Shown here in pieces: positions 48,381-59,104 of a DNA stretch of 64,000 nucleotides (position 1 is the first letter of the stretch; every line of letters starts with the position of its first letter). The DNA comes from Gnetum montanum. Taxonomy: Eukaryota > Streptophyta > Gnetopsida > Gnetales > Gnetaceae. A model generated the notes under the pieces. It made no database searches. It was given only the letters and a program-made list of their open reading frames with translations, and was not told the DNA's origin. The position numbers were made by a program, and so were the translations under genes. The DNA lies in assembly GCA_015680685.1 (NCBI GenBank), contig MNCI01030517.1:576034-640033 (forward strand). The letters run 5' to 3'.

Positions 48381-49860
48381 CTGAAATAATTTTATATTCT
48401 CATTTTCAAGCCATTAGATGTCTTCTAGTTTAATGGCTACTACGTAGGCTAGTTTTTGCTCACACACATGTTCCTTAGCTTTGCTGTGAATTGTATTAAT
48501 ATTTTGAATTTTCAGTCGACAACTGCACCCTTTACTATTAGTAGTGATGCATGGATTCTTTTGTATATCCACAGTGCTAGATTCATCACTTCTGTTAGGT
48601 GTTGGAGTAATGATGGATGTTGGTCTTTATGTAGGATTAGAGGACATTGGTTGTGGAAGGAAGGGTGTTGCACTTCCCTTACTCAACATTCTCTCTTTTA
48701 CATAGCTCTTCTTCTTCTTTTGCCATCTACAATAGTTCATATAATTAACCTTGAGCATACATCCCAAGGGTCTCCCTCGTTTCATTATGACGTCCATCTA
48801 TGATGTGGAAAAGCTACCCTTTTTGAGAAAAATCATGGTTGGGACATCTATGTAGTAGCAAATAGTATCTATCCAAGGCCACATCTAAGGGCTCATGATT
48901 TTTTTTGTTTCGACCTTTGGATTTATTTTCTTAGGTTGGACACTCTTGCATAGGTTTGGTTTTTTATTGAAAATTTCTAGCATTGTGGACCATTCGTGGA
49001 TGGAACTTGGTTCCAATGATCTCTACCAACTTTTAGCTTTGTCCATTAGTGTCCTAGGGAAGAGCTTAAGGTTTTGCCACTTATTTTCAATATTTTTCAA
49101 GGAATAGGAATTATAGAAGGCTTGTAAGTAATTTTGTGGATTAGAATCATAGCCTTCCACAAATTTAGGGATATTATTCTATCAAGCCTTTTTATGCAAC
49201 TTTCCTTGTGATGCCTATGGGGTATCTTAACTACTCTATGATCTGCATCAGGCTCGTAGTGGCCAACAAGGGTTCACTATCATTAGACATGTTGTAGTGC
49301 AAATTTCTATTTCTATTTGATTGATTATGATGAGTTTGTCTATGTACATTTTGATGTCTTTGATTTTACCCTTGGGGTGATTTCTATTCTTATTTTGACC
49401 CCATAGTGGAGCTTGATATCTATACCTATGTTCATCTTTGTTAGAACTAGATGTTGAAGAGGAAGAGGAAGATGAGGAAATAGGAGGATTGACATGGCTT
49501 CGATAGTATTCCCCATAGTCCCTTAATTTATCCTTTTTAGGTTTTGAGGAGGTCTTAGGCCTTAAGGCCTTCCCTTATCTAGGGCTTACATCTCTTCTAG
49601 GATTGTCTGCCTTAGGTGAATGTAGTCCTTGAGCATAGTTAGGATGGTCATGAACATATGAAACCCCTACATGAGGTTGGTCACTTCAATTTTTTTTAGT
49701 ATATATCTCATTGGTTCTCCAATGAATGTTGTCTTCATACGATGCATTATCACTTCTTTGTGAAAGAGAAATTGTTATTGGTATATAATGTGTGTGACTT
49801 AGTATTTTCTCAAAGATAGTTCATTAATGCATTTACAAAGATCATGTATGTAATAACTAA
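48381..49860 (-). pseudogene. Gag relic of gag-only element copy 1
   Basis: The minus strand is collinear with the better preserved gag of copy 2 (62.4-63.7 kb). Matching stretches include the segment around 49100-49200 corresponding to FVEGYDFDPQHHLQAF and an upstream Ser/Glu-rich part near 49440-49490. Several stops and small deletions break it. No nucleic-acid-binding CCHC motif could be confirmed. Confidence 0.65.
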
Positions 49861-49897
49861 TCTAGATAACTAGCACCATCTCTAATAATGACATCAA

Positions 49898-50865
49898 TGA
49901 TGAGTGGCAAGGTATCCCCTATGCCCAACCATATGAATCATAAGCATTCACGCATGATTTGGTCAAATTCCATGGATGTGACTAGTTGTGGCATCTAGAT
50001 CATTATGCCTTGATTGCAATTCATTGTCTTCCCACTTGGACTAGTGGTAGCTTGTCATGTATGGTTTAGTCCATAGTGAGGCATATGATAATTGATGTTA
50101 TTTCGGCCTTATGTTACTCATGATGATAATAGAGAAATCAATTACTTAATCTAATTAACAACATAAAATAAAGTCTAAACTAGCCTACTAGCAATGACTG
50201 TCCATTCCCAGCTTGCCATACACATCCTAAACTCATGTATCTACTACTGAGATTACCAAGTGCTATGCTACTAGGCAAACAAAGCAATAACGCTACTGGG
50301 ATGACCAAATGAATATGTGTTTACATGAAACTGGTCAGGCTCCTTCTACCAATTCATTAACATGCATGGAAATATAAATATTAACTAAGTACATGGAATA
50401 TAAATTGCATTAAAAGTAAATTTAATCTAAGTCAAAGTGTTTCAATGAATAAGAATCAATCTTGATCTTATTGCTACTCATGGATTGTGTCCAAATACAT
50501 TGCCACTCAAATAAGACATTGTACAACTGACTTAGATCCACACTGCAGGCACTCACTAACTATTCTTTAAGACTACAAAATAAAATTGCAAGAGTTTGTC
50601 TACTTTATTGATCAAAGAATTGCACAAACATGGTTGTGAGCACGTATTTATAGAGTTATTGCTAGGCTACATTGATGGGGCCTCATCAACCCATGAAATG
50701 ATGCATCGACGAGGCTGCATTGATGGGGCCTTGTCAATGCAGCCTGTTGTTAGAGCCTTGACATTAGAGCCTTGTTGTCAAAGCCTTGACATCGGAGCCT
50801 TGACATCAAAGCCTTTCAAAAAGTTGACTTTTTATCAGATAACCCAACCAACTGATGGCTCATCA
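49898..50865 (-). repeat. 5' LTR of gag-only element copy 1, complete (968 bp)
   Basis: Plus-strand ends TGATGAGTGG and GGCTCATCA. Adjacent on the left is the primer-site region and a conserved leader (TAGCACCATC, CTAATCTAGATAA) also seen before the LTR at 63781. Short GAGCCTTGACAT-type repeats lie near 50750-50815. Confidence 0.85.
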
Positions 50866-51076
50866 CATCTTTTGTCATTTTCTAAAAGAACGAAGTAAAT
50901 ATCAGGAAAGTAATATTGAATTTTCCATATAATCTTTCAGAATAAGCAATAGACAACTTTAAGTTCAAAGGAAAAATCAAATTATTGAAGCATAGGATCA
51001 TGAAATAAAGCATTGGAGCTAGAAAAAGATAGAAAACATAAATTTGTTTGACGATGAAGAAAACCTAAGGGCAGAT

Positions 51077-51675
51077 TATCACATCCCTATTCCCAAATGA
51101 TGCTGCTAACTAATGAAGATAATGTTTCTTCATAACAACTATTATTTTTATCCTAACAAGACTCGAAAGGGTAGTTGTGATTAAGATCTGAAAGGGTGCA
51201 TTGTAATAACAGATATGTCTCTTAAGGTAACCTTTGGGGGTTTGGCCTAAGGCATTTATACCCAAGGTTAAAGGTTATGGCAACATGGAATGGCAAAGTC
51301 AATATAGGCAAGTCATGGGGTGGCAAAGCCAGTATAGGCAAGTCATGGGAAGCCAAGTGAAGTAGGATAGGAAGTGAACTGGCCATCTATTCTAGCCAGA
51401 TTATAGGCCTAACCATGATGGCATTGTTGGATTTCTTGTAAGAGATAAATGCCAAAGGAAAGAAACCCTAAGGAACACTCTCATAGCACAATTAAGATAT
51501 GCTATTCTATATCAATAAAGCATTCTTTTCTTTCTACATTTTTTCTATTATTTCCTTTATACATAATGTCGAATATCACTTATATTTGGTAGTTGGTATA
51601 TTTTCTTCGTATGCATAATGTCTAATATATCGTATATTTGACATTTTCCATGACATCTGAGGATGGGATGTCACA
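51077..51675 (+). repeat. 3' LTR of the kinase-splitting element
   Basis: Begins TATCACATCCCTATTCCC after AACCTAAGGGCAGAT (a weak polypurine tract) and ends GGATGTCACA directly against the kinase N-lobe coding sequence. Confidence 0.85.
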
Positions 51676-53742
51676 AAATTTTTTCTCAACCCCAATCTGG
51701 TTTGCAAAAGAGAAACATTTTATAGCAACCACCATTCTAGATGTTAAAGCACCACTATAGACTTTTCCATGGCTGCCTTCCCCTACTAAGTTTGTAGTAT
51801 TGAAATTGGCTATGGCCCATTTAAGTTCTTCCAAAGATATCTTTAAGAATTTTTTACCTATCCTAGGAGTTTCCTCTTTAGATGTTTTGAACCTTCTGAA
51901 AGTAAATAAAATCCACGCTAGAACTAGCAACAAAAGTAGACTTATAATGGGCAGCACAATTTTCAGAATAGTGCTTTTGGGAAAGTGAGAGCTGTATTGT
52001 GCAGGAGATACCAGGCAAGCTTTGAGGCCAAAGCATCTTCCACATAATTTGGGTTACCAAGAAACAACAATCTTGTTAATATGAGCTTTTCCACATAAAT
52101 TTGGGTTACCAAGAAACAACAATCTTGTTAATATGAGCTATTTCAAGGAGCTGCGTAGGCGCGGAACTTCTCGCTCAAAGTTGTTGCAGGAAAAATTCAA
52201 AAAATTGAGAGTTGAATGAAGGTGAGATTGATCTCATGGGCATCCAACCAGCTATACATGTAAGATGCAATGTCTCCTGAAAGATGATTGCTCAGTAGAT
52301 TTATAAACTGTGCCATCTGCAGTCCTGCTATCTCTGGAGGCACTTCTCCAACTAAAGCATTTGCTGAGAAATCAGAATGAAATACTATGGATTTGAGACC
52401 GGCAACCTGTGATGGTATTGGCCCAGAGAGGTTGTTCAAAGACACGATAAGGTCTTCAAGAACAAGGCAGTTTCCTTATCTCTGCAGGGATTTTACCTGA
52501 TAGCAAGTTTCCATGAAGGTGCAGGTTTCACATATTGATTAGCTTTCCAACATTGGCAGGGATGGAACCTGACAATTTATTTTAACTAAGATAGAGATAG
52601 CCAAGTGACTTGTTTAAGAGGGATAACTCAGTTGGAATGCTGCCTTGTAATTTGTTCCCTTGAAATGCCATGTATTGCATTGAGTTGAAATTTGCAATCT
52701 GAGGAATGCTGCCGCTGATTACATTATGGGAAAGATCAAGCTCTGAAAGAGATGATAAATTTACAATACTCTGAGGGATGCTGCCGGAAATGAAGTTGCC
52801 CCACAGACCTAACCCCTGAAGATTTTGCAAGGAGCCTTCAAAGTTGAGCGGTAACGTTCCCATTAAATTGTTCTCATATATGTTTAGATAAATTAAATGA
52901 GAGCAATTGGATAGAGCTTTAAGGATTGGAATAGGCTCTGTGTGCTTGCTCACTCCACTGGTAAAGTAATTAAAGCCCATATTCAAATACATGAGTTGAA
53001 TGTAGAGTGTCCCCAGCCAAGAAGGTGGCACTCCTGGAGAAATCAAGTTCTTGCAGTTCGGTAAGATTTTGCCATGACTCTGGAATGTTACCGCTGAATC
53101 TATTTTGAAATAAAGCTAAAAACTATAATTTGTTCAAGTTACCAATCCAAACAGGAAGACAACCTTACTAAATGTGTAAGAGCCGTAAGATTACTTAAAC
53201 AGGGTGGAATGATTCCTGCAAGATTGTTTTGGTAGAGATACAACTGGGTGAGACAGCAGAGACTCACAAATGAGCAAGGAATGAAACCTGTTAAATGATT
53301 AGATGCAGGAGCTACAAAAGCCATAGGTTGCCCAGCTGAGGAGGAATGACACTGTGAATATTGTTCTCAGAAAGCTCAAGCAATTCCAGTCTGCAGAGGT
53401 CTCCCAACCAGGAAGGGAGACGTCCACTCAAATGATTTTGCAAAACATTGAAATGCTTCAGGCCCTGGAGTCTTGCAAAAGACTCAGGAATCTCACCAGT
53501 CAAGGAATTTGAACAGAGAATACGAAATTGTAGCGAATAAGGATTGCTGGTGATGTATTTCTTGAATTGAATCAAAGCTCTTACATCATTGCTCCCTTTG
53601 CATCATCTTTTGTGCCAGTATCAATGGTAACATAGAAAGAGAAGAAGAGGCACAGCCAAAGAAGAAAGAACAAATGGCAAAGATAGAGAAAAGAAAAGAC
53701 TCTTGCACAGAAGAAGGCCATAGCAGCATGCACAAAACCCAT
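51676..53742 (-). pseudogene. LRR receptor-like kinase pseudogene, ectodomain to kinase N-lobe
   Basis: From a start near 53742 the minus strand encodes a hydrophobic signal peptide (AFFCARVFSFLYLCHLFFLL), an LRRNT-like DVRALIQFKKYITSNP in another frame, leucine-rich repeats (e.g. LTGEIPESFARLQGLKHF, LSELDLSHNVISGSIP), a GNPNLCG motif, a membrane helix (ILKIVLPIISLLL), then the glycine-rich loop VGEGSHGKVY and the VVAIK lysine, ending GVEKKF at the retroelement border. The Trp-Cys segment after LRRNT is missing and there are several frameshifts. The rest of the kinase is at 43437-44231. As a cell-surface receptor it would have sensed a ligand through the LRRs; it resembles LRR-XII pattern-recognition receptors. 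Confidence 0.88.
52038..52139. repeat. 51-bp tandem duplication in the kinase pseudogene
   Basis: Copies 52038-52088 and 52089-52139 both contain GGGTTACCAAGAAACAACAA and ATATGAGCT, differing by a one-base indel. The duplicated piece codes for the GNPNLCGxAH motif near the end of the LRR domain, so that the motif appears twice. Confidence 0.85.
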
Positions 53743-55875
53743 CCGAATGATTCACTTGGATAATAACAAATGTATCCAGTCCAGTTGCATTTATATATCT
53801 CATTCAGGGAACCTCACTCATACAAATTTTTATTGCTAATTACAAATTTTAACGTGCATTTTGTTTACTATTGATTGTTAAGTTTAACTTCAACCTACAT
53901 ATTTAGTTAATAATAATAATCTTTATCCACTCTTATTAAAACCAGTAAAAGTTAATAAAATCTAAGTAGTCAAAAAGCAAAGGATTGTATTAAGTTTTAA
54001 TGGGAAACAGCGTTAACGTCATGACATTGAATTTCCGAAGAAAGCGGTACCTGAAATGAAAATGATATTTACATGCATTATAGTTCAACTTTTCCCTCCT
54101 GTCAGCCAGCAACTGCAGTCCTTTTTGAGAAAGAAGTCACGTCTTTATGTTACTTTAAAAACGGAAGTCAAGATGTTTGACAAGATTGCGTGAATAAAAC
54201 GGCATCAGATATTCCCGTTACCGCTTTTAATTTAAAAACTTCCGCACCACAAGTTGTTCGTACCCGTAGAAAAAGCAGAGCGGAAAATAGATGCAACAAC
54301 GTAGAATAATATTTCTATGGAAGTCATAATTTTCAAGGTGCCTTTTTCCTAGAGCGAAAGTAAAGTGGAAGTTTCATGATAAAGCAATTTTGTTTTTTAA
54401 AATTTTTCTAAGTTCTTTTTTTAACCTCAAAATTCCAATAAACGGCCAATTGATCTACAGTATTTTTACCTCAATTTTTAAGGCCTTTTGTAAATTCATT
54501 TTAATAGTGATTCAGGATATAACCTTCATTTGTGATTACTAGCATTAAATATTGCAATATAAATAAAATAACTTGTGAATTAATTTTTTTAATTATTTTT
54601 GGTTTAATTATTATAATCCATGTTTTTAAAATATAATTTAAAATAAAACCAACTAACCTTTGTATTATGATAGCTAAAAGGTGTTAATAGATATGCTAAG
54701 TATGAAATTAAAATCATTTTGGACATTAAAATAGTGATTAAAATAAAGCTTTTTAATTTATATTTGCAAATATAAAACTACATCATTGTTCTCTAACATT
54801 ATCATAATTCAAACCTAACATATACTTCACTTAATGGGTTATAACCTGCCTGATTAAAAGCAAACATGTCGAACTTCAACTATAAGATCTTGTTCTTTTT
54901 TTCACTTAACAACATAACCATAGTATGTATATTGATCCCACACACTATGCATATTACTCACACATACTTTACAAATAAAAAACATACTTCAAGTAGTGCA
55001 GATCTAGAAGGATCATGCAAAGAACTCAACATAAGAGTATACTAACTTCTAAATTCATGTTTTACTATAGAAACCCTCACAAAATCTACCTTATATTTAT
55101 TTTTATTTCTTAGTTTCATAGTTATTGTTTAAAAACATCATCAAATGTTAGCATTATTTTAGGTTCTATATTAATAAATTTTCTATGTCCTAACTTGTTT
55201 ATTTCTACTTTATTTGGCTAAATTTCAAAAAAGGATAAAATGAAATCATATCTGATTAAAGAAGGCTAGTAAGAGCAATCTTCCCATCTATTAATGAACT
55301 ATGATAGTGGAGATCTAGATGAACGCATAACACTAGTTGCAATGAAAGGTCACTTTCAACGAATATGCAGCTACTTTGAGAAACTTTCTCTATGAATCTA
55401 GGTTGCATCAGCAAAATGCAATATATAAGTATGAACAAATCAATTCATCAATAAATTATTACCACAAAGTATATGTTCCAATTCAAAACACTAGCAATGT
55501 GACAAACAATTTATGGCTATAGCCATTTTACAAATTTGAAATTCATGTTTTTTTTATGAAATTGAGATTGTTTCATTTAATATACCTAACAATGGATAGT
55601 TTGAATGGTGGAAAGATTTTGGTCATAATCAATATTTGCTTATAGAAAATTTTTTCTCTTTTGTTCAAGGTGCAAATCATGATAATTGTTTTTTCTATAT
55701 AGAATCCAAAGTTAAAAATATATACACAAACACATTTGGTTGGTCAAGCATGAGTTATTACATATTTTTCACCATAGAGAAAAGACTTGTCTCTTGCATT
55801 TCATCAAGGTTTGCTTTATATTAAGTAGTATATACAAAAAACAAGTGAGATATAAGTTACTTTCAGTAAAACAAT
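53743..55875. other. 5' flank of the kinase pseudogene and AT-rich spacer
   Basis: The first about 600 bp (53743-54350) are the presumed former promoter region; I see no clear TATA box or conserved element. The rest is AT-rich without domains. Confidence 0.45.
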
Positions 55876-56037
55876 ATGCAAGTTGATAATACAACTTCAC
55901 CTTTTACATATGATTTCTGCATATTGAATATTCAACTTAATGATGGACTAACATTGGAAGACCTACAACATCTGCTCCATCAAGTCTTGTTGGCAAGTCC
56001 TTATGATGGAGATTCTAATGATGAGGAAGATCCATAA
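55876..56037 (+). CDS. Small open frame of unknown identity
   Basis: Fifty-three codons from ATG (55876) to TAA, beginning MQVDNTTSPFTYDF and ending SPYDGDSNDEEDP, with an amphipathic middle (LTLEDLQHLLHQVLL) and an acidic tail. It looks like the C-terminus of a larger protein, possibly of a transposase or regulator, but I recognise no family. Confidence 0.25.
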   Translation: MQVDNTTSPFTYDFCILNIQLNDGLTLEDLQHLLHQVLLASPYDGDSNDEEDP

Positions 56038-56531
56038 ACTTTAGCATATATTTTGTCTTGTAATGTTAATAAATTATGTTTTCTTTTCTATTTATGATTA
56101 TGTTCTATTTTTAATACTTACACTTGTTTCATGTGATACTACATATGCTTAACGAATAAGGACTACATATTATCTTTTTTGTGAAGATTACTGATAAAAA
56201 ATACACAATTCTTTACATTAGCAATGATATAATTACACCAACTACTAAGAAAATAGTTACTTTTTCTTATTAATAAATTTTTCCCTTTACTAATATCTTT
56301 AAGGTACATTCACAACTACTTATAATCCTAATTGACATCTCTTTACCCACAATATTTGCTTGAAACCCAAGTTGTTGTTCCATTATGCTTAAAAACATAT
56401 TTTCTTCAACCTGATTATTTTCTTTAAGTCCAAGCTATTGTCCCTTCATTCCTAGAGAAATTATCAGATGCATAACTTATAATATCAAATAAAATTTAGA
56501 AAAAAATAAACAAAAAAATATATGTAATGTT

Positions 56532-57512
56532 TCAGTAATATTTCCATACTAGAAGCTTACATATTAACTTTCCTGGACAAGTCTCTACAAAAAGGATATC
56601 ACAATCTTGACTATTAATAAAATCATCATTCACTGCATGACCTGAAAATGTCAACAGAAAGTCATAATAGCCTTCAACATTTAACAACCTTACCTAAAAA
56701 TATATAAGAAAAATAATTTACCAATTTTTAACATTAATGATGATAAATTATACCTAATGTTATAACATCATCAAACATACTTGCTTGTTATGAATTCCAA
56801 GTTGTCTCCAACTAATAACCTCCATAACTTCTTCCATGGTCCCAAAAGCACTTAGTAATAAGAAAATAAAATAATTTCAACTACAATAGAATACATTAAA
56901 TATTACAAAATGAAATACTAGTATACAACTACCTAGTAAAGTAATAAAGGCATCTAAGTAGTATCATCATTGCTTTCCTCTCATGCATAGTATTAACAAT
57001 GTGAACATTGCCAATTGTTTTACCAATGATCTATGTATAGTAAAAATCACAAGAAAACACTTAAACTATGCATATGATATGAACAAGTACACTACACTAA
57101 CAAAAGGTGATTGCTATTAGAATAGTACTTAGATGCAAAAAATTTTGGTACCACTCTATTATTCAAGATACAAATGATGATCAAATGATAAGTTCAGAAG
57201 GAAAATACCTTGATAGAAATCCAAAGTTATAATCTTACCCAAGAACATTTTCTCCACTACTAACAACAGAGTTAGCTACAACACCCATTAGTCCAATGCT
57301 TTCTCCTATATATAGTAATTATATATTTCTTCCAACCCTCATACCAAAACAACTAAGTTAAATAAACAAAAACATATAAATTTGTCATAGATACCTTAAA
57401 AATTAAAAATAACCTACATTACCATTTCTAATCCAAGTTGTTTAGCAGCATTTTCAAATCTATTATTCTTTCCTAACTTGCTTCCGTAGGAAACACAAAT
57501 TCTTATCATTCT
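56532..57512 (-). pseudogene. LOG: LOG-type cytokinin riboside monophosphate phosphoribohydrolase pseudogene
   Basis: Five exon remnants in order on the minus strand match the LOG family: 57423-57512 (RICVSYGSKLGKNNRFENAA), 57239-57305 (GESIGLMGVVANSV), 56933-57030 (GKTIGNVHIVNTMHERKA), 56781-56850 (FGTMEEVMEVISWRQLGI) and 56532-56693 (VRLLNVEGYYDFLLTF), with GT-AG borders at most junctions. LOG releases active cytokinin bases from their nucleotides. Family hallmarks are degraded: the VYGGG segment is missing, the PGGxGTxxE motif reads LLG..FGTMEE with a frameshift before it, and the VIPK segment is left as an isolated VVPKFFASK near 57140-57170. Retained introns show it is a decayed gene copy rather than a processed pseudogene. 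Confidence 0.86.
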
Positions 57513-58241
57513 ACTAATTTGGACTTATCAACACATGTCATTGACTTGACCAAAATGTATGCTACAATTTATAATCTATTGAGAGGACCAACTACAAGAA
57601 CATGTTCTTCACAATGCAAAATAATAATAATAATAACATAATGTACTACTTTCTATCATATCATTGCTATCTTTATAATGATTTCTCCTTATTTTCAACA
57701 ATTACTATATCTGATAACAAAAGATTCAATTTGCTTCTCAAGCAAAAAAATACCACTATAATAATACATTCCAAACTTCAATAATGTAATCACTTATTAA
57801 TCATTAAAGTATGACCACATCAATGTCAACAATGACATTGTATCCATGCATTCCAAAGAAAAAGCCCTCTAATAATGTTACCACTTGTTAACCATGTCAT
57901 CAATTGCAATCAAACCACCATTGCACTTAGCATATTTGTCTATCTTTTTCATACTTTGCATGACAACTTTCTTCTCCAATATGTCATAAAAAAACATTTT
58001 CTTGAAATGAGCCTCTTGACTTTGTCTTCATTATGTGGATCTTTATGTAATAATCTTTGTGGAAACATTTCTTTCTCTTCCATCCTTTAAATAAAAACCA
58101 AGCTCAAAATCTTCCAACGTGACTTTTGATGCAATCCTTGAGTCAACAATGATGGTATATATTTGTGGATGAATGGACTATATTTGACATGACTTTAAAA
58201 AGATTGGGGGTGTTCCAATACCTTTTGGGGAACATCATTAC
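57513..58241. other. Spacer with one coding-like fragment
   Basis: On the minus strand near 57950-58150 a frame reads ASKVTLEDFELGFYLKDG and continues with many Lys and Arg; it resembles an exon but belongs to no family I recognise. It lies upstream of the LOG pseudogene on the same strand and may or may not be related to it. The rest is AT-rich. Confidence 0.3.
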
Positions 58242-59092
58242 TGATGAGTGGCGAGGTTCCCCTACGCCCAACCATACGAATCACAAGTGTTCATGCATGA
58301 TCCAGTCAAAATCCATGGATGGGACTAGTTGTGGTATCTAGATCATTATGTCTTAATCATAGTTCACTATCGTCCCAATTGGACTAGTGGTAGCTTTGTC
58401 ATGTATGGTTTAGTCCAAAGTGAGGCATATGATAATTAATGTTGTTCAGCCCTAAGCTACTCCTAATAATAATAAAGGAATTAATTGTTTAATCTAATTA
58501 ATAATGGAAAGTAAAGTTTAAACTAGCTTATGGGTGATGAGTGTCTATTCCTAGCTTGCCATACACATCCTAAGCCCATGTATCCACTACTGGAATTACC
58601 AAACAATATGCTACTGGGGTTACCAAGTGAATATGTGTTTATGCTTGAAAATGATCACTTTCATTCCACCAATTCATTAATATGCATAAAAATGTAAATA
58701 TTAACTAAGTACATGAAAAGTAAATCTAATCTAAGTCAAAGTGCTACAATGAATAAGATCAATCTCGATCTTATTACTATTAATGAAATGTGTCTAGATA
58801 CATTGCCACTCAAATAAGACTCTATAGAATTGACTTAGAGCCACTCTGCAAGTGCTTACTAACTATTCTCTAAGATTACGGAATAAACTTGTAAGAATTT
58901 GGCTACTGTATTAACAAAACTATGAAAAACTAATGCCCAAACCATGCACCCATGCATTATATTTATAGGCCAACACACATGCCATGATATCGGATATTTC
59001 ACATCGCTTCTTGGCCCTAATATCAGGTATCTCATATTGAGGCTCCGATATTGGATATCTAATATCAAAGCCAAGTAAATCATGACTCATCA
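58242..59092 (-). repeat. 3' LTR of gag-only element copy 2 (851 bp)
   Basis: Plus-strand ends TGATGAGTGG and GACTCATCA, homologous to 49898-50865. Where copy 1 has GAGCCTTGACATCA repeats, this copy has GATATCGGATAT-type palindromic repeats (58980-59065). The 5 bases at 58237-58241 (ATTAC) are the presumed target-site copy; the other lies outside the window. Confidence 0.83.
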
Positions 59093-59104
59093 TACCCCCA
59101 TGAC

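Larger units (their letters stand above)
45736..50865 (-). mobile_element. Nested gag-only LTR element, copy 1
   Basis: Left LTR (about 45736-46416, its outer third missing) and right LTR (49898-50865) share ends of the form TGATGAG...CTCATCA. Left LTR is followed by TACCTCCATGAC, a polypurine tract on the minus strand; right LTR is preceded by a degraded primer site (TGATGTCATTATTAGAGATGG on the minus strand from 49897 leftward). Internal sequence 46417-49897 has only gag remnants, so the element depended on another for pol. It lies wholly inside the kinase-splitting element and is therefore younger than it. Confidence 0.8.
44232..51675 (+). mobile_element. LTR element inserted in the kinase domain, host of a nested element
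   Basis: Two LTRs of 598 and 599 bp (44232-44829 and 51077-51675) lie exactly where the kinase coding sequence is broken. They run from TATCACATCC (originally TGTCACATCC) to ATCACA/GTCACA. The 5' LTR is followed by TTGTATTAGAGC, a decayed tRNA-Met primer site (TTGGTATCAGAGC type), so it is in plus orientation. Its own internal sequence is only about 0.9 kb (44830-45735) plus 0.2 kb (50866-51076) with no coding domain, so it was non-autonomous. The flanking 5 bases (GAAGC and AAATT) no longer match. Confidence 0.82.

Noticed and set aside
43437-51957. Two independent kinase genes
   Set aside because: The fragments cover complementary, non-overlapping parts of one kinase domain on the same strand and are separated exactly by an LTR-bounded insertion.
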